From the NCBI GenBank assembly GCA_030145105.1, contig JAQYWF010000007.1, forward strand, positions 1 to 34,362: a stretch of DNA of 34,362 bases, in the 5' to 3' direction. The notes beneath the pieces are model-generated. The model had not been told where the DNA came from, searched no databases, and was given only the letters and a program-made list of their open reading frames with translations. This DNA comes from Desulfosarcina sp. GTDB taxonomy: Bacteria > Desulfobacterota > Desulfobacteria > Desulfobacterales > Desulfosarcinaceae. The position numbers and the translations under genes were made by a program. This document shows positions 9,222-18,463 of this stretch, in pieces. Every line of letters starts with the position of its first letter. Within the stretch, counting starts at the first letter, position 1.

Positions 9222-9629
9222 CTACGGCTGAGCCGCAGCCAGGTGATCCAATCTGAAGACATCCACCCCATCGACCATGTTTTTCAAGGCGATGAACTCA
9301 TCCATGGGCATTTCTCCTGTGCCGATATTGATCATCGGGACTGCTTTCACCGCAAGTCTCGAATCGACGCTGGCGATTCCGCTGGCCACTTTATCGCGAA
9401 GGGACTCGAAATCTGTTCGGGCCATTTCCACCATGCCGTATCGCTCCAGTCGAACGAGCGGGGTCGAACGCACCGGCACGATATCCGTCTGCCGCCCCTT
9501 TACCATCGCTTTCAACGCGATAAATTCGGATTGCTCCATCTGGCCCGTTCCGATGTCCACCATTTCTGCCGACGCCTGGTTAACTGCCACTATTGCCATG
9601 ATTACGAATGCCAGTGTTAACTTTTTCAT
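9222..9629 (-). CDS. Secreted small protein with repeated (V/I)(D/N)IGTGxMxxxEFxxLKxMV motifs
   Basis: MKKLTLAFVIMAIVAVNQASA signal peptide; EMVDIGTGQMEQSEFIALKAMVKG and MINIGTGEMPMDEFIALKNMVDG; degenerate middle unit GMVEMARTDFESLRDKVASG. SD present. Confidence 0.8.
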   Translation of the reverse strand: MKKLTLAFVIMAIVAVNQASAEMVDIGTGQMEQSEFIALKAMVKGRQTDIVPVRSTPLVRLERYGMVEMARTDFESLRDKVASGIASVDSRLAVKAVPMINIGTGEMPMDEFIALKNMVDGVDVFRLDHLAAAQP

Positions 9630-9691
9630 TGCGCACCCCTTTTGGTTTTGATGATAATATGAATGTGACGAAATATTCATTTATTAAATAA

Positions 9692-9720
9692 AACATAGCG
9701 CCGGCCCACTATCTTGTCAA
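9692..9720 (-). promoter_or_regulatory. Sigma70-like promoter for the 9222..9629 gene: TTGACA-17 bp-TATGTT
   Basis: On the minus strand TTGACA agatagtgggccggcgc TATGTT, about 65 bp upstream of the start codon. Confidence 0.6.
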
Positions 9721-9813
9721 GTTAAAAAATGAACTTTTATTCACATTTTGGTGTATGATAAACTGGGGCTGGTCACATTTAGCAGGTTATTGACTACCAG
9801 AGGGGCGTAATGC

Positions 9814-9855
9814 AAAGGCCTGAGTCACACGAGTATCGTGTTACCACAGGCCTTT
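9814..9855 (-). terminator. Hairpin between the two repeat-motif genes (AAAGGCCTG...CAGGCCTTT)
   Basis: 9-bp perfect outer stem with an inner acacg/cgtgt stem, located downstream of the 9914..10321 gene. Confidence 0.55.
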
Positions 9856-9913
9856 ATCGGTATAACTGATGAATGGTTTTCGCGGCGCCAGTCGCGATGC
9901 AGAGGACCTCCAA

Positions 9914-10321
9914 TTACGGACAGATGTAACTGAAACCACTGTTTGTGTTGGCAACGGTGTTGCTGGCCACCAGTTTGTTCAAGTCGCAAAATTCGTTGGT
10001 TGCCATTTCGCCGGTGCCGATATCCACCATGCCGCTATTGGCTACAGATTGAGTTGCATCCTGCTGGACGTTACCGCTTTCCATCGCCTGGCGAATGTCA
10101 TCTACATCTGCCTGGTTGAATTCAGCTACACGTATGTCTTTGCGGATTTCGGTAGTCACTAAATCAGATGGATGATAGGTGCCGCTGACCATCTGCTGCA
10201 GGGTTTCGAACTCTGACTGATCCATTCTGCCCAGTCCGATATCCACGCTGCCCGCCATGGCCACACCTGCGATCATCATCGTTGCCATCATCACTGCCGT
10301 TATATTTAATGATTTTATCAT
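9914..10321 (-). CDS. Secreted small protein, paralogue of the 9222..9629 product
   Basis: MIKSLNITAVMMATMMIAGVAMA signal; GSVDIGLGRMDQSEFETLQQMVSG and GMVDIGTGEMATNEFCDLNKLVAS; middle unit VAEFNQADVDDIRQAMESG. SD ggagggttaccatg. Confidence 0.8.
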   Translation of the reverse strand: MIKSLNITAVMMATMMIAGVAMAGSVDIGLGRMDQSEFETLQQMVSGTYHPSDLVTTEIRKDIRVAEFNQADVDDIRQAMESGNVQQDATQSVANSGMVDIGTGEMATNEFCDLNKLVASNTVANTNSGFSYICP

Positions 10322-10394
10322 GGTAACCCTCCATTTGGTTATCAAGTAAAGCTTAGCTAATTTGTTCCTATATACAAGATCGGTCCGATATTCG

Positions 10395-10414
10395 TTATGT
10401 CAACATGAACATAA
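10395..10414. promoter_or_regulatory. Candidate TetR operator dyad TTATGT-N8-ACATAA overlapping a TTGACA
   Basis: Dyad in the divergent intergenic region between the 9914..10321 gene and tetR; a second short palindrome ATCGGTCCGAT lies at 10379-10389. Confidence 0.4.
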
Positions 10415-10483
10415 GCATTTTTTCGCTTTTATTGACCGCGTGACGGGAATTGGGTATGAATTCAGGCATAGAAAGGGATCGGA

Positions 10484-11092
10484 ATGACAGAAACGGAACA
10501 AAAAACCAGAATACCCCAGCAAAAACGGAGTATTGAAACCAAGCATCGCATTTTTGTGGCCGCCAAAGACCAGTTTTCGAAGAAAGGTTTTCACGGTACC
10601 AATGCCAAGGAGATCGCCTCGGCGGCGGGCGTCTCCGTGGGCAGCTTCTATTCCTATTTCAAGGACAAGAAAGAACTGTTCATGGAGATTTTCAGGGAGC
10701 ATATCGAAGAAAAGGTCGTGCGGATCTTAGGCGAACACCAGTTCGATCCAAACCATCGAAAGGAGGGTGTCTATCGTCTGATCAAAGCGATGCTCGAAGC
10801 ACATGAGCCCTATCCCCAGTTTCACCGGGAAGTTCTGGCCATGCGCTACTCCGACCCGGAAGTCGAAGCCGTTTTTAATGAGATGGATCAGCAAAGCCTG
10901 GGTCACGTCGAGCGATTCATCGAACAATTTCGTGATAACCTGAGGATAACGGACATCAAGACCGCAGCGTATGTCGTTTCAGCCGCCGTTGAAGAGGTCA
11001 TCTGCTCGATCACCATCTTCGGTGAAGATCAAGATGCTGATCGGCTCATTGACGGCCTGGCCGACATGATTCACCGCTACCTGTTCGACTAA
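10484..11092 (+). CDS. TetR/AcrR family transcriptional regulator
   Basis: N-terminal HTH: IFVAAKDQFSKKGFHGTNAKEIASAAGVSVGSFYSYFKDKKELFMEIF. Confidence 0.95.
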   Translation: MTETEQKTRIPQQKRSIETKHRIFVAAKDQFSKKGFHGTNAKEIASAAGVSVGSFYSYFKDKKELFMEIFREHIEEKVVRILGEHQFDPNHRKEGVYRLIKAMLEAHEPYPQFHREVLAMRYSDPEVEAVFNEMDQQSLGHVERFIEQFRDNLRITDIKTAAYVVSAAVEEVICSITIFGEDQDADRLIDGLADMIHRYLFD

Positions 11093-11098
11093 TTACGG

Positions 11099-11986
11099 TT
11101 AAACGGCGTTGGCGGCCAGTAGTGCGCCGGCAACTGCCATCACAATGGCAATCATCCGTGGCAGGGTTACCGGCTCTTTCAAGAAAACGGCGGCCAGAAT
11201 AAAAGTGAATATAGTAGATAGCTGATTTAGGATGGCCGCCACGGAAACCAGCGTATATTTAAATCCTGCCAGCCATGCCAACATGGCCATGTAATTGCCC
11301 ACAATGGATGCCGGCAGGACGATTTTCCACGCCGATGAGGGTAAAAGCGACCCCAGGATCACCCGCCTTTCAGGATGAATCACTGCTATGACGATCAGGC
11401 CGGCAACTCCGGCGAGGAGCCTGACGAAGCTTGCCCACAAGACGCTGGTCTGCTCAAGCAGTGGCTTTACCATGACGACGCTTCCCGCAATCAGAACCAC
11501 TGCCAGCACGCCGAAGACAAGCCCTGCCCAGAAATCATCACGAGACATGACTGCCGAAGACCCAGAACAGGCATCCGCCCCGATGGCGGATATCACCAGA
11601 AGGGCGCCTAATAATCCTTTGAGCCCGATGGATTCATTTAAAAAAAGTGCGGAAAGGAGGAGAATACACGGCAGGTACAGGCAGTCCACCACGGCCCATC
11701 GGCTGGCACCGAGTCGCTTGAGGGCCATGAAAAAGAAGGTGTCGGCCAATGTGATGCCCAATAGGCCGGAAATGAAAAACAATAACCAGTCGTTGGCCGG
11801 TCGGGCCGGGAAAAGCGGTACGCCGGCAAACCATAGGGTTGGCACCAGCAGAAAAAGGGTGACCACACCCTTGAACAGGTTCAAGGCCATGGGGGAGAAA
11901 GTTTCACCACTTTTTTTGAACATGATGACGGCGGTTGCCCAGAAAAAAGCGGCTCCCGTCGAGCAGAGTATGCCGATCACTTGCAT
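11099..11986 (-). CDS. DMT superfamily (EamA) transporter
   Basis: About 10 hydrophobic segments in two EamA-like halves (GILCSTGAAFFWATAVIMFKKSG; LVFGVLAVVLIAGSVVMVKPLLEQ). Confidence 0.9.
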   Translation of the reverse strand: MQVIGILCSTGAAFFWATAVIMFKKSGETFSPMALNLFKGVVTLFLLVPTLWFAGVPLFPARPANDWLLFFISGLLGITLADTFFFMALKRLGASRWAVVDCLYLPCILLLSALFLNESIGLKGLLGALLVISAIGADACSGSSAVMSRDDFWAGLVFGVLAVVLIAGSVVMVKPLLEQTSVLWASFVRLLAGVAGLIVIAVIHPERRVILGSLLPSSAWKIVLPASIVGNYMAMLAWLAGFKYTLVSVAAILNQLSTIFTFILAAVFLKEPVTLPRMIAIVMAVAGALLAANAV

Positions 11987-12012
11987 TAGAGGACCTGTCG
12001 GTGGATGGCAGG

Positions 12013-13761
12013 TTAGTATTGGAGCAGAATAAGATCAACATGACGTGGATCAAGGTTGCCTGCATCCACAGGCGCCAGTTCACGTTCAATTTCATCGAAA
12101 AGCGCCTCTAATACAGTGCCCAGGCGGTCGGAAAGCTCTTCGGGCGACCGGCCCGAGGCCACCGCGGCCCAATCGAGAAACTCGGTCTTTTTTCCGTCGC
12201 CAATAATGCGTTGGCCCCCCTGGTCCGTCCAAAGCCCTGTATAGAATGCCTTGAAGGCAGAAAGTGGAACGGCAAGGGTCGGCGTGACCGTATCGATCGG
12301 TGGCGCTTTTAACGACGCCCTGACCCACAGGGTGAGCAGAAGGTTCTTGTACGTCAGACGCCGGATCCCTGCAACCGGTGCAATGGGGACCGCCATGTCC
12401 CTGAACAGCTGATCCAAAGCAATCACCTGGTCCAAACTGCGACCCGTCGCTTCGATCTCTTCCCATGTCAGAAAATCACGATACATGGAACCGGCTGTGG
12501 ACGGATCGTAAAACTGCGGCCGATCGATCAACAACCCGCCCAATAACCCCAGCCAGGCCTCGTCCCAGAAGGTCAGATCCACCTGTTGTGACTGGCACCA
12601 GCTCTCTTTGCGCCAGCGTGTGGCCTGCCATTTCAGTTGCAAGGCGCTTCCGAACCCATTCCTGAAGATATCTGCCAGTAAGTGACGTTGTAGAAGATCC
12701 GATGCCATGGATTCCTTTTTGTTGACCGTGCTTTCGGTCATCCGTTCAAGCCCAATGCTCAGGTACCCGCTGACCTTGCAAACCACCGATTTCAATTGGT
12801 TGCGGTTCTGGATGACCGCCTGGTCGGCCGATATGACCTGGTTGCATAGACCGGCCAATTCTCCCTGCAGCTGCTGGATCACATGAACGTAAAGAATCCC
12901 CTTCAATGCACGCACGAAGAGATTGTCCCCCTCGAGAAATGTGGCGGCAAACTGGGGGACCGGAAAACGGGGGTCATCCGGCGACGGTGGTCGAATTGCT
13001 TTTTTTCCCCTGGCCGATAGATCGCCGGGTCGCAATGGCTTGTAGACGCCGACCGCCTTGTGAAAGGGTAAAAATCCCTTTTCGGCCAGACGCACATTGC
13101 GCAGCCGGAACAACTCCTCCTCGATCTCGACCGGAATCAGGCTTACCGATTCTGACAACATTCCCTGATAGCGGGGATGATCAAACCCAGAAATGCGGCG
13201 CAACAGCAGGTGCAACATTTCATTGCGCCGGGCCTTGGCGGCGCTGCTCTCGGGCGTTGCCACGGGATAGTCCACGAAGCGGATGTAGTAGGTGTCGTCA
13301 TCCGTGAAGAATCCATCCTCCAAATCCGATGAAAACTGATCGGACTCCCTGACGCGCAGTTCAATATTCCTGAACAGATACAATTCCAGGAACTCCAGCC
13401 GTTCATCGAAACACCATTTGACCAGCCGGTCCGGATCCGCAAGAAGCAGCAACTGAAGCCAAGTGGTGGCCAGCGGATAGTTCAGCTGATCTTTTTTCCA
13501 GACCTCCATATCCAGCATAAATTCCCATTGACGGTTGGAGGCCAGGGCAATCAGGGGAAGTGCATTGTCCAGGCCGAGGTCATGGATCAAAAAATGCAGG
13601 TCCTCTTCCGGAAACGAGTGGACCAATGCTGCCGGTTGCGGGTGGTCGAGGATAGCGGCCATCGCTTGTTCAGCCGGCATTGACAGCATTTTCTGCCGTG
13701 TTTGGACCAGTTGCCGAATCCGATCGGAATGGCTGAGGGTGGGGGATTTCGTTTGCGTCAC
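12013..13761 (-). CDS. DUF6178-like uncharacterised protein
   Basis: Long ORF; probable GTG start (VTQTKSPTLSHSDRIRQLV) after aggagg. Family assignment is from memory of PQPAALVHSFPEEDLHFLIHDLGLDNALPLIALAS-type sequences. Confidence 0.7.
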   Translation of the reverse strand: MTQTKSPTLSHSDRIRQLVQTRQKMLSMPAEQAMAAILDHPQPAALVHSFPEEDLHFLIHDLGLDNALPLIALASNRQWEFMLDMEVWKKDQLNYPLATTWLQLLLLADPDRLVKWCFDERLEFLELYLFRNIELRVRESDQFSSDLEDGFFTDDDTYYIRFVDYPVATPESSAAKARRNEMLHLLLRRISGFDHPRYQGMLSESVSLIPVEIEEELFRLRNVRLAEKGFLPFHKAVGVYKPLRPGDLSARGKKAIRPPSPDDPRFPVPQFAATFLEGDNLFVRALKGILYVHVIQQLQGELAGLCNQVISADQAVIQNRNQLKSVVCKVSGYLSIGLERMTESTVNKKESMASDLLQRHLLADIFRNGFGSALQLKWQATRWRKESWCQSQQVDLTFWDEAWLGLLGGLLIDRPQFYDPSTAGSMYRDFLTWEEIEATGRSLDQVIALDQLFRDMAVPIAPVAGIRRLTYKNLLLTLWVRASLKAPPIDTVTPTLAVPLSAFKAFYTGLWTDQGGQRIIGDGKKTEFLDWAAVASGRSPEELSDRLGTVLEALFDEIERELAPVDAGNLDPRHVDLILLQY

Positions 13762-13840
13762 GGGGATATCACGCCTCCTGTATAACAGTTCTGACCTACC
13801 ATAATCAGAAAATTTATGAAAACAAGGATTGTAGCAGGGA

Positions 13841-15070
13841 TCAGTCTCGTCGTTGGTTATTGATCCGCAGGAGCAGAAGCAGGCCGGGAAGGGCAATCAA
13901 GGTACAGAACATGAAAAATCCTTGCCATCCCATGTGCGAGGCCATAAAGCCGGTGGGGGCCGAGGCAAGCACCCGAGGGATGCCCATAAGACTGGTCAAC
14001 AGGGCATACTGGGTGGCTGTGAAGCGCGTGTCCGTAATGCTGGCCATATATGCCGCATAGGCTGAGGTGCCCATTCCGCCGCTCAGGTTCTCGAAAGCGA
14101 TAACCGCTGACAAGGCCGTCAAGTTTGGTCCGATAGCCGCCAGCAGGGCAAATCCCGCGGTGGAGATGGCCTGAAGGATGCCAAAAATCCAAAGACTGCG
14201 AAGGATACCCAGCCGGATCATGGCGACACCACCCAAAATCGTACCGCCGACGGTTGCCCAGAACCCGAACAGCTTGACCACGGTACCGATCTGGGTCTTT
14301 GAAAAACCGATATCAAGGTAAAATGGCGTGGTCATGGCCGCCGCCATCGTATCACCAATTTTGTACATCAGGATAAAAGCCAGAATCCACAAGGCATTCA
14401 CCCGGCTGAAATACTCCACCAGCGGATCTACCACGGCGGCCTTGAGCGTGACGGGAAAAGATGCCACGCGGGGTTCCGGCGTCAGCAAGGTAGTGATCAC
14501 CCCCGGCAGCATGCACAAGGCCATGATCAGGTACACCCTGGAAAAGGGCATATGGTCCGCCAGAATCAGGCCGCCACCGGAGGCAAGCAGCATGCCGACC
14601 CGATAGCCGTTGATGTAAAGCGATGATCCCAAACCCAATTCGCGGTCGGGCAGGTCCTCTCGCCGATAGGCATCCACCACGATGTCCTGGGATGCGCTGA
14701 AAAAGGCCACGGCCAGAGCAGACACGGCCAGTAGTTGTGGGTGGGCAACCGGATTACTGAAGCCCAACCAGACCAAGGCCGCCATCAGAGACAGCTGAGA
14801 CACCAGCAACCATCCCCGCCGTCTGCCCATCAGCGGCAGGGTGTAGCGATCGAACAGGGGCGCCCAGCAAAATTTCAAGGTGTAGGGCAAGCCGACCAGG
14901 GTCATCAGTCCGATGGTGGTCAGGTCCACACCCGACTCGGTCATCCACGCCTGGAGCACGGACAGGGTAAGCAGCAGCGGCAGCCCGCAGCTAAAACCCA
15001 TCACCAGTGCCACCAGCATGCGCCGGTTGATCACCGCTGATGCAATTTGTTGATGGTTCATGGGATTCAT
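13841..15070 (-). CDS. ampG: AmpG-like muropeptide MFS transporter
   Basis: GFSCGLPLLLTLSVLQAWMTESGVDLTTIGLMTLVGLPYTLKFCWAPLFDRY, ASQDIVVDAYRRE, and FENLSGGMGTSAYAAYMASI are typical of AmpG. Confidence 0.85.
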   Translation of the reverse strand: MNPMNHQQIASAVINRRMLVALVMGFSCGLPLLLTLSVLQAWMTESGVDLTTIGLMTLVGLPYTLKFCWAPLFDRYTLPLMGRRRGWLLVSQLSLMAALVWLGFSNPVAHPQLLAVSALAVAFFSASQDIVVDAYRREDLPDRELGLGSSLYINGYRVGMLLASGGGLILADHMPFSRVYLIMALCMLPGVITTLLTPEPRVASFPVTLKAAVVDPLVEYFSRVNALWILAFILMYKIGDTMAAAMTTPFYLDIGFSKTQIGTVVKLFGFWATVGGTILGGVAMIRLGILRSLWIFGILQAISTAGFALLAAIGPNLTALSAVIAFENLSGGMGTSAYAAYMASITDTRFTATQYALLTSLMGIPRVLASAPTGFMASHMGWQGFFMFCTLIALPGLLLLLRINNQRRD

Positions 15071-15074
15071 AAGT

Positions 15075-15294
15075 TTGACGGTTCCGAAAAAAGCCGATAG
15101 TTGCGTTGCGCTTCATCCCTCGTCACTGCGGTGTACGGACAGGACACCTCATTCCTCGGGATGGAACATGAATGTTCGCCGTAAGTATGAAATCGATTTT
15201 CAGTTCGCTCGCCAACCCCGCAGTAAGCGACAGGATTAGCATTCGCTCTCGCGGCCCGCAAGCCTTGATCTCGGACTTTATACGAATCCGTCAA
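15075..15294. repeat. Palindromic intergenic element, divergent member (TTGACGG...CCGTCAA ends)
   Basis: Left TTGACGGTTCCGAAAAAAGCCGA versus reverse complement of right TTGACGGATTCGTATAAAGTCCGA; the right interior gccttgatctcg is shared with copy 1. Confidence 0.65.
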
Positions 15295-15314
15295 CCTTCA
15301 ATCATGAAACACGC

Positions 15315-15884
15315 TTACCTCAGGTGAAACCGTGAAAGGTAGGTCACTGTTCCCAACTCGACGGTGTCTTTGCATTGAAACCCCAGCGGTTCCAGAACGT
15401 GAAGCAGCTCTTGCGGAGACAATCGCACCTTTTCAGGCGGTCCCGGGGGCCCGGGCATCTTCTTGAACTCCACCACCACCAGCTGGCCGGTTGGTTTGAG
15501 CACCCGGACGATTTCGGTCAGTGTGCCATGGTGGGTGCCGTCTTCGATCAGGTCGTGGAGCACAGTGGCCATGAGACAGATGTCGACGCTAAGATCGCCA
15601 AGGGGAATTTTCTTGCTGACGTCACAAACAGCGGCTTCGATATTCTCCAGGCCCAGAGAACCGGCCTTGAGCTTGAGTTTGGCGATGCCTTCCTCCCACA
15701 GATCAAGGGCATGCACGGTTCCCATCTCCCTGATCTGGCGGGCGATTTCGGTGACGTAATTGCCGATCCCGCAGGCCACGTCCATAACGACGATCTCACC
15801 GCTTAGATCAACTGAGGACAAAAAAGTTGGAAAATCAATGAGATCGAAGCTGCTTTTGCCAGCGGCAATGGGTTTGTGTGACAT
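15315..15884 (-). CDS. Class I SAM-dependent methyltransferase
   Basis: VVMDVACGIGNYVTEIARQI (motif I), DICLMATVLHDL, EIVRVLKPTGQLVVVEFKK. Confidence 0.9.
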   Translation of the reverse strand: MSHKPIAAGKSSFDLIDFPTFLSSVDLSGEIVVMDVACGIGNYVTEIARQIREMGTVHALDLWEEGIAKLKLKAGSLGLENIEAAVCDVSKKIPLGDLSVDICLMATVLHDLIEDGTHHGTLTEIVRVLKPTGQLVVVEFKKMPGPPGPPEKVRLSPQELLHVLEPLGFQCKDTVELGTVTYLSRFHLR

Positions 15885-16183
15885 GGTTATCCATTCCTTT
15901 GATAGAGTATCGGCCAAAAAACGGTTTCCCGATCAGCTACTTTGCCAATAAAACCGATCCGCAGTCAATCCCGATGACGGTACCTCCGCCAGTGAATTGA
16001 ATGACCGCTGCGTCGATCCAAACAAACCATTGTCAGTTATGGTTGGGAATCGTTGTTCTTCGAAAAAGTAACGAAACATAGCCCAAAACAAATTGACTCG
16101 ATGCCTGCCTTTTTTTAATGACAACACGTTCAACGTTGTGCCTTTGATCATCACTTTCGACCTGTCATGAGGAGGACTATCAG

Positions 16184-17133
16184 ATGAATTCGTCTGCTGT
16201 TAAACGTGCATTTACATCAATTCTCAGCGCCATTTTTCTGGTTGTTTCAGTCAGTGCCGTCACGGCTGCGGCCATGCAAAAGGTCATCATCTTTCATGCC
16301 GGCAGCCTGACGGTTCCCCTGGCACGGATCGAAAAAGAGTTCGAAGCGGCCAATCTTCATATCGATATTCAGCGGGAAGGCGGTGGCAGCACGAAAATGG
16401 CCCGCATGATTGCCGAGCGGGGCAAACCCGCGGACATCATGGCTTCGGCCGACTGCAAGGTGATCGACAAGACCCTGATTCCGGCCAAGGCCGACTGGAA
16501 TATCCGGTTCGCCACCAATCAGCTGGTGTTGTGTTATACGGCCAGCAGCCGTTACGCGGAAAGGATCGGCGCCGACAATTGGTTCGAGGTTCTTCAGAAA
16601 GAAGAGGTGGTGTGGGGCCACTTGGATCCCTACCTGGATCCATGCGGATACCGCAGTTTGATGGTGCTCCAACTGGCCGAAAAGTACTACCGTCGGCCGG
16701 GGCTATCCGACCGCCTGATTGCCAATCGGCCGGATAAAAAAACGTGCGGCCCAAGGCCGTACTGGTCTCAATGCTTGAAAGCGGCAGCATGGATTATGCC
16801 TGGGAGTATCTTAGCGTAGCCATTCAGCACGAACTCAAATACCTGACCCTGGACGGCCATATCAATCTGGGCAACTATCAGTTCGACGCGTTTTACAAAC
16901 AGGCCGAGGTGAAAGTAACCGGTAAAAAGCCAGGTGAATGGATCACCCGCACCGGGCAATCCGTCACCTACGGCATCACCCTGATCAAAGACGCCCCCAA
17001 TCCTGACGGTGCCATCCGATTTCTGGAATATTTGCATTCGGCAGACGGCGGCTTGAAAGTGCTCCAAGGGATCGCAGTAAATTACTACGGCTTCACCCTT
17101 GGCACCTTGGCTTTGACCCCTTCAGGCTTTTGA
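16184..17133 (+). pseudogene. WtpA/ModA-like tungstate/molybdate ABC substrate-binding protein, split by a -1 frameshift at A7 (16736-16742)
   Basis: ORFs 16184..16819 and 16744..17133 join as ...[50 protein letters not shown]... FHAGSLTVPLARIEKEFEAAN and GGGSTKMARMIAERGKPADIMASAD are typical. Confidence 0.85.
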
Positions 17134-17191
17134 AACGTTGGGACCGACAATGACGCCAGGATCGTATCGATCCGGCAGCCGTGCATCTGAT

Positions 17192-18373
17192 TTAGCGGTC
17201 AGCCTTGGATGGCTTGCCGAGCAGATCGATGGCCGCGCGGCAATAGGTTTCCACACCGCTGAGCAGGATATCTTCATTGAAGCCAAATCGCGGGTTGTGG
17301 ATGCCTGCATAGCTTTCGTTTCCCGCACCCAGGCAGAAAAAACAGCCCGGGGCTTTCTCCAGGAAAAAAGCCATATCTTCACCCCCCAGGGTCCTGTCCG
17401 GCACGACCACCATGTCAAGGCCGACGACCTTTCCGGCGATGCGCTTCATTCGGTCGGCCATGTCCGGGTCGTTGATCGTGGGCGGATAGCCCTGCTCACA
17501 GCTCATTTCGTATTCGGCCCCCATGGATTCGCAGACGCCCTTGACGATGGTTTCGATTATTTCGGGCCAGCGTTTCCAGATCGTATTTTCAAAGGTTCTG
17601 GCGGTGCCGCAAAGGCTAGCGCTCTCCGGAATGACGTTGAAGGTGGTTCCCGCCTGGAATTTCCCGACGGAGACGACCGTGGGGCTCAATGGATTCATCT
17701 TGCGGCTGACGATGCGCTGCAGGGCAGCCACCACCTGGCAGCCGGTTTCCAGGGCATCCACGCAAAGATGGGGCATGGCCCCATGGCCTCCCTTGCCCTT
17801 GATGGTGATGTCGAACCGGAACATGGCCGCCATCAGGACGCCGGCCCGGATGCCGATGGTCCCCTCTGGAATGGTAGGCCAGATGTGGCAGCCCAGGGCG
17901 TAGTCCACGTGTGGATTGTCCATCACGCCTGCTTCGATCATGGGCTTGGCGCCACCCGGCCCCTCTTCAGCCGGCTGGAAGACAAATTTGATGGTGCCGT
18001 TGATTCGGTCTCTGAGCGCATTCATGGTCGTGGCGGTGACCAGGGCCATGGCGGTGTGGCCGTCATGGCCGCAGGCATGCATGACGCCGGGATGTCGGGA
18101 AGCAAAGGGTAGACCGGTTTCTTCCGTGATGGGCAGTGCATCCATATCTGCCCGGATGAGCAGGGTCGGGCCGGGGCGGCCGGTTTCAAGCAGCCCCACC
18201 ACGCCCGTGCGGGCGATGCCGGTGACCATGGAGAGGCCTTCCTGTTTCAGGTAGTTGGCCACGTAGGCGCTGGTTTTCTCTTCCTTGAAGCCCAGCTCCG
18301 GAATTCGGTGAAGATCCCGGCGCACTGTGATGAGATGTTCTTTGTAGGGTTCGATTTGGGCTTTAATTCCCAT
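17192..18373 (-). CDS. M20-family amidohydrolase/peptidase (hippurate hydrolase-like)
   Basis: RRDLHRIPELGFKEEKTSAYV, IRADMDALPITEETGLPFAS, HACGHDGHTAMAL, GKGGHGAMPH, LGGEDMAFFLEKAPGCFFCLGAG. Confidence 0.95.
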   Translation of the reverse strand: MGIKAQIEPYKEHLITVRRDLHRIPELGFKEEKTSAYVANYLKQEGLSMVTGIARTGVVGLLETGRPGPTLLIRADMDALPITEETGLPFASRHPGVMHACGHDGHTAMALVTATTMNALRDRINGTIKFVFQPAEEGPGGAKPMIEAGVMDNPHVDYALGCHIWPTIPEGTIGIRAGVLMAAMFRFDITIKGKGGHGAMPHLCVDALETGCQVVAALQRIVSRKMNPLSPTVVSVGKFQAGTTFNVIPESASLCGTARTFENTIWKRWPEIIETIVKGVCESMGAEYEMSCEQGYPPTINDPDMADRMKRIAGKVVGLDMVVVPDRTLGGEDMAFFLEKAPGCFFCLGAGNESYAGIHNPRFGFNEDILLSGVETYCRAAIDLLGKPSKADR

Positions 18374-18463
18374 GGTGACACCTGTCGTCGTTTTCAGTTG
18401 ATTGGTGAATCCGTCATATCAAATAGTCCAGCATTAAAGGCATTTATGGCGGAACCGCCATCA

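Noticed and set aside
15067-15294. 75-aa minus-strand ORF as a protein-coding gene
   Set aside because: Coincides with a terminal-inverted-repeat element; kept only as a finding to test.
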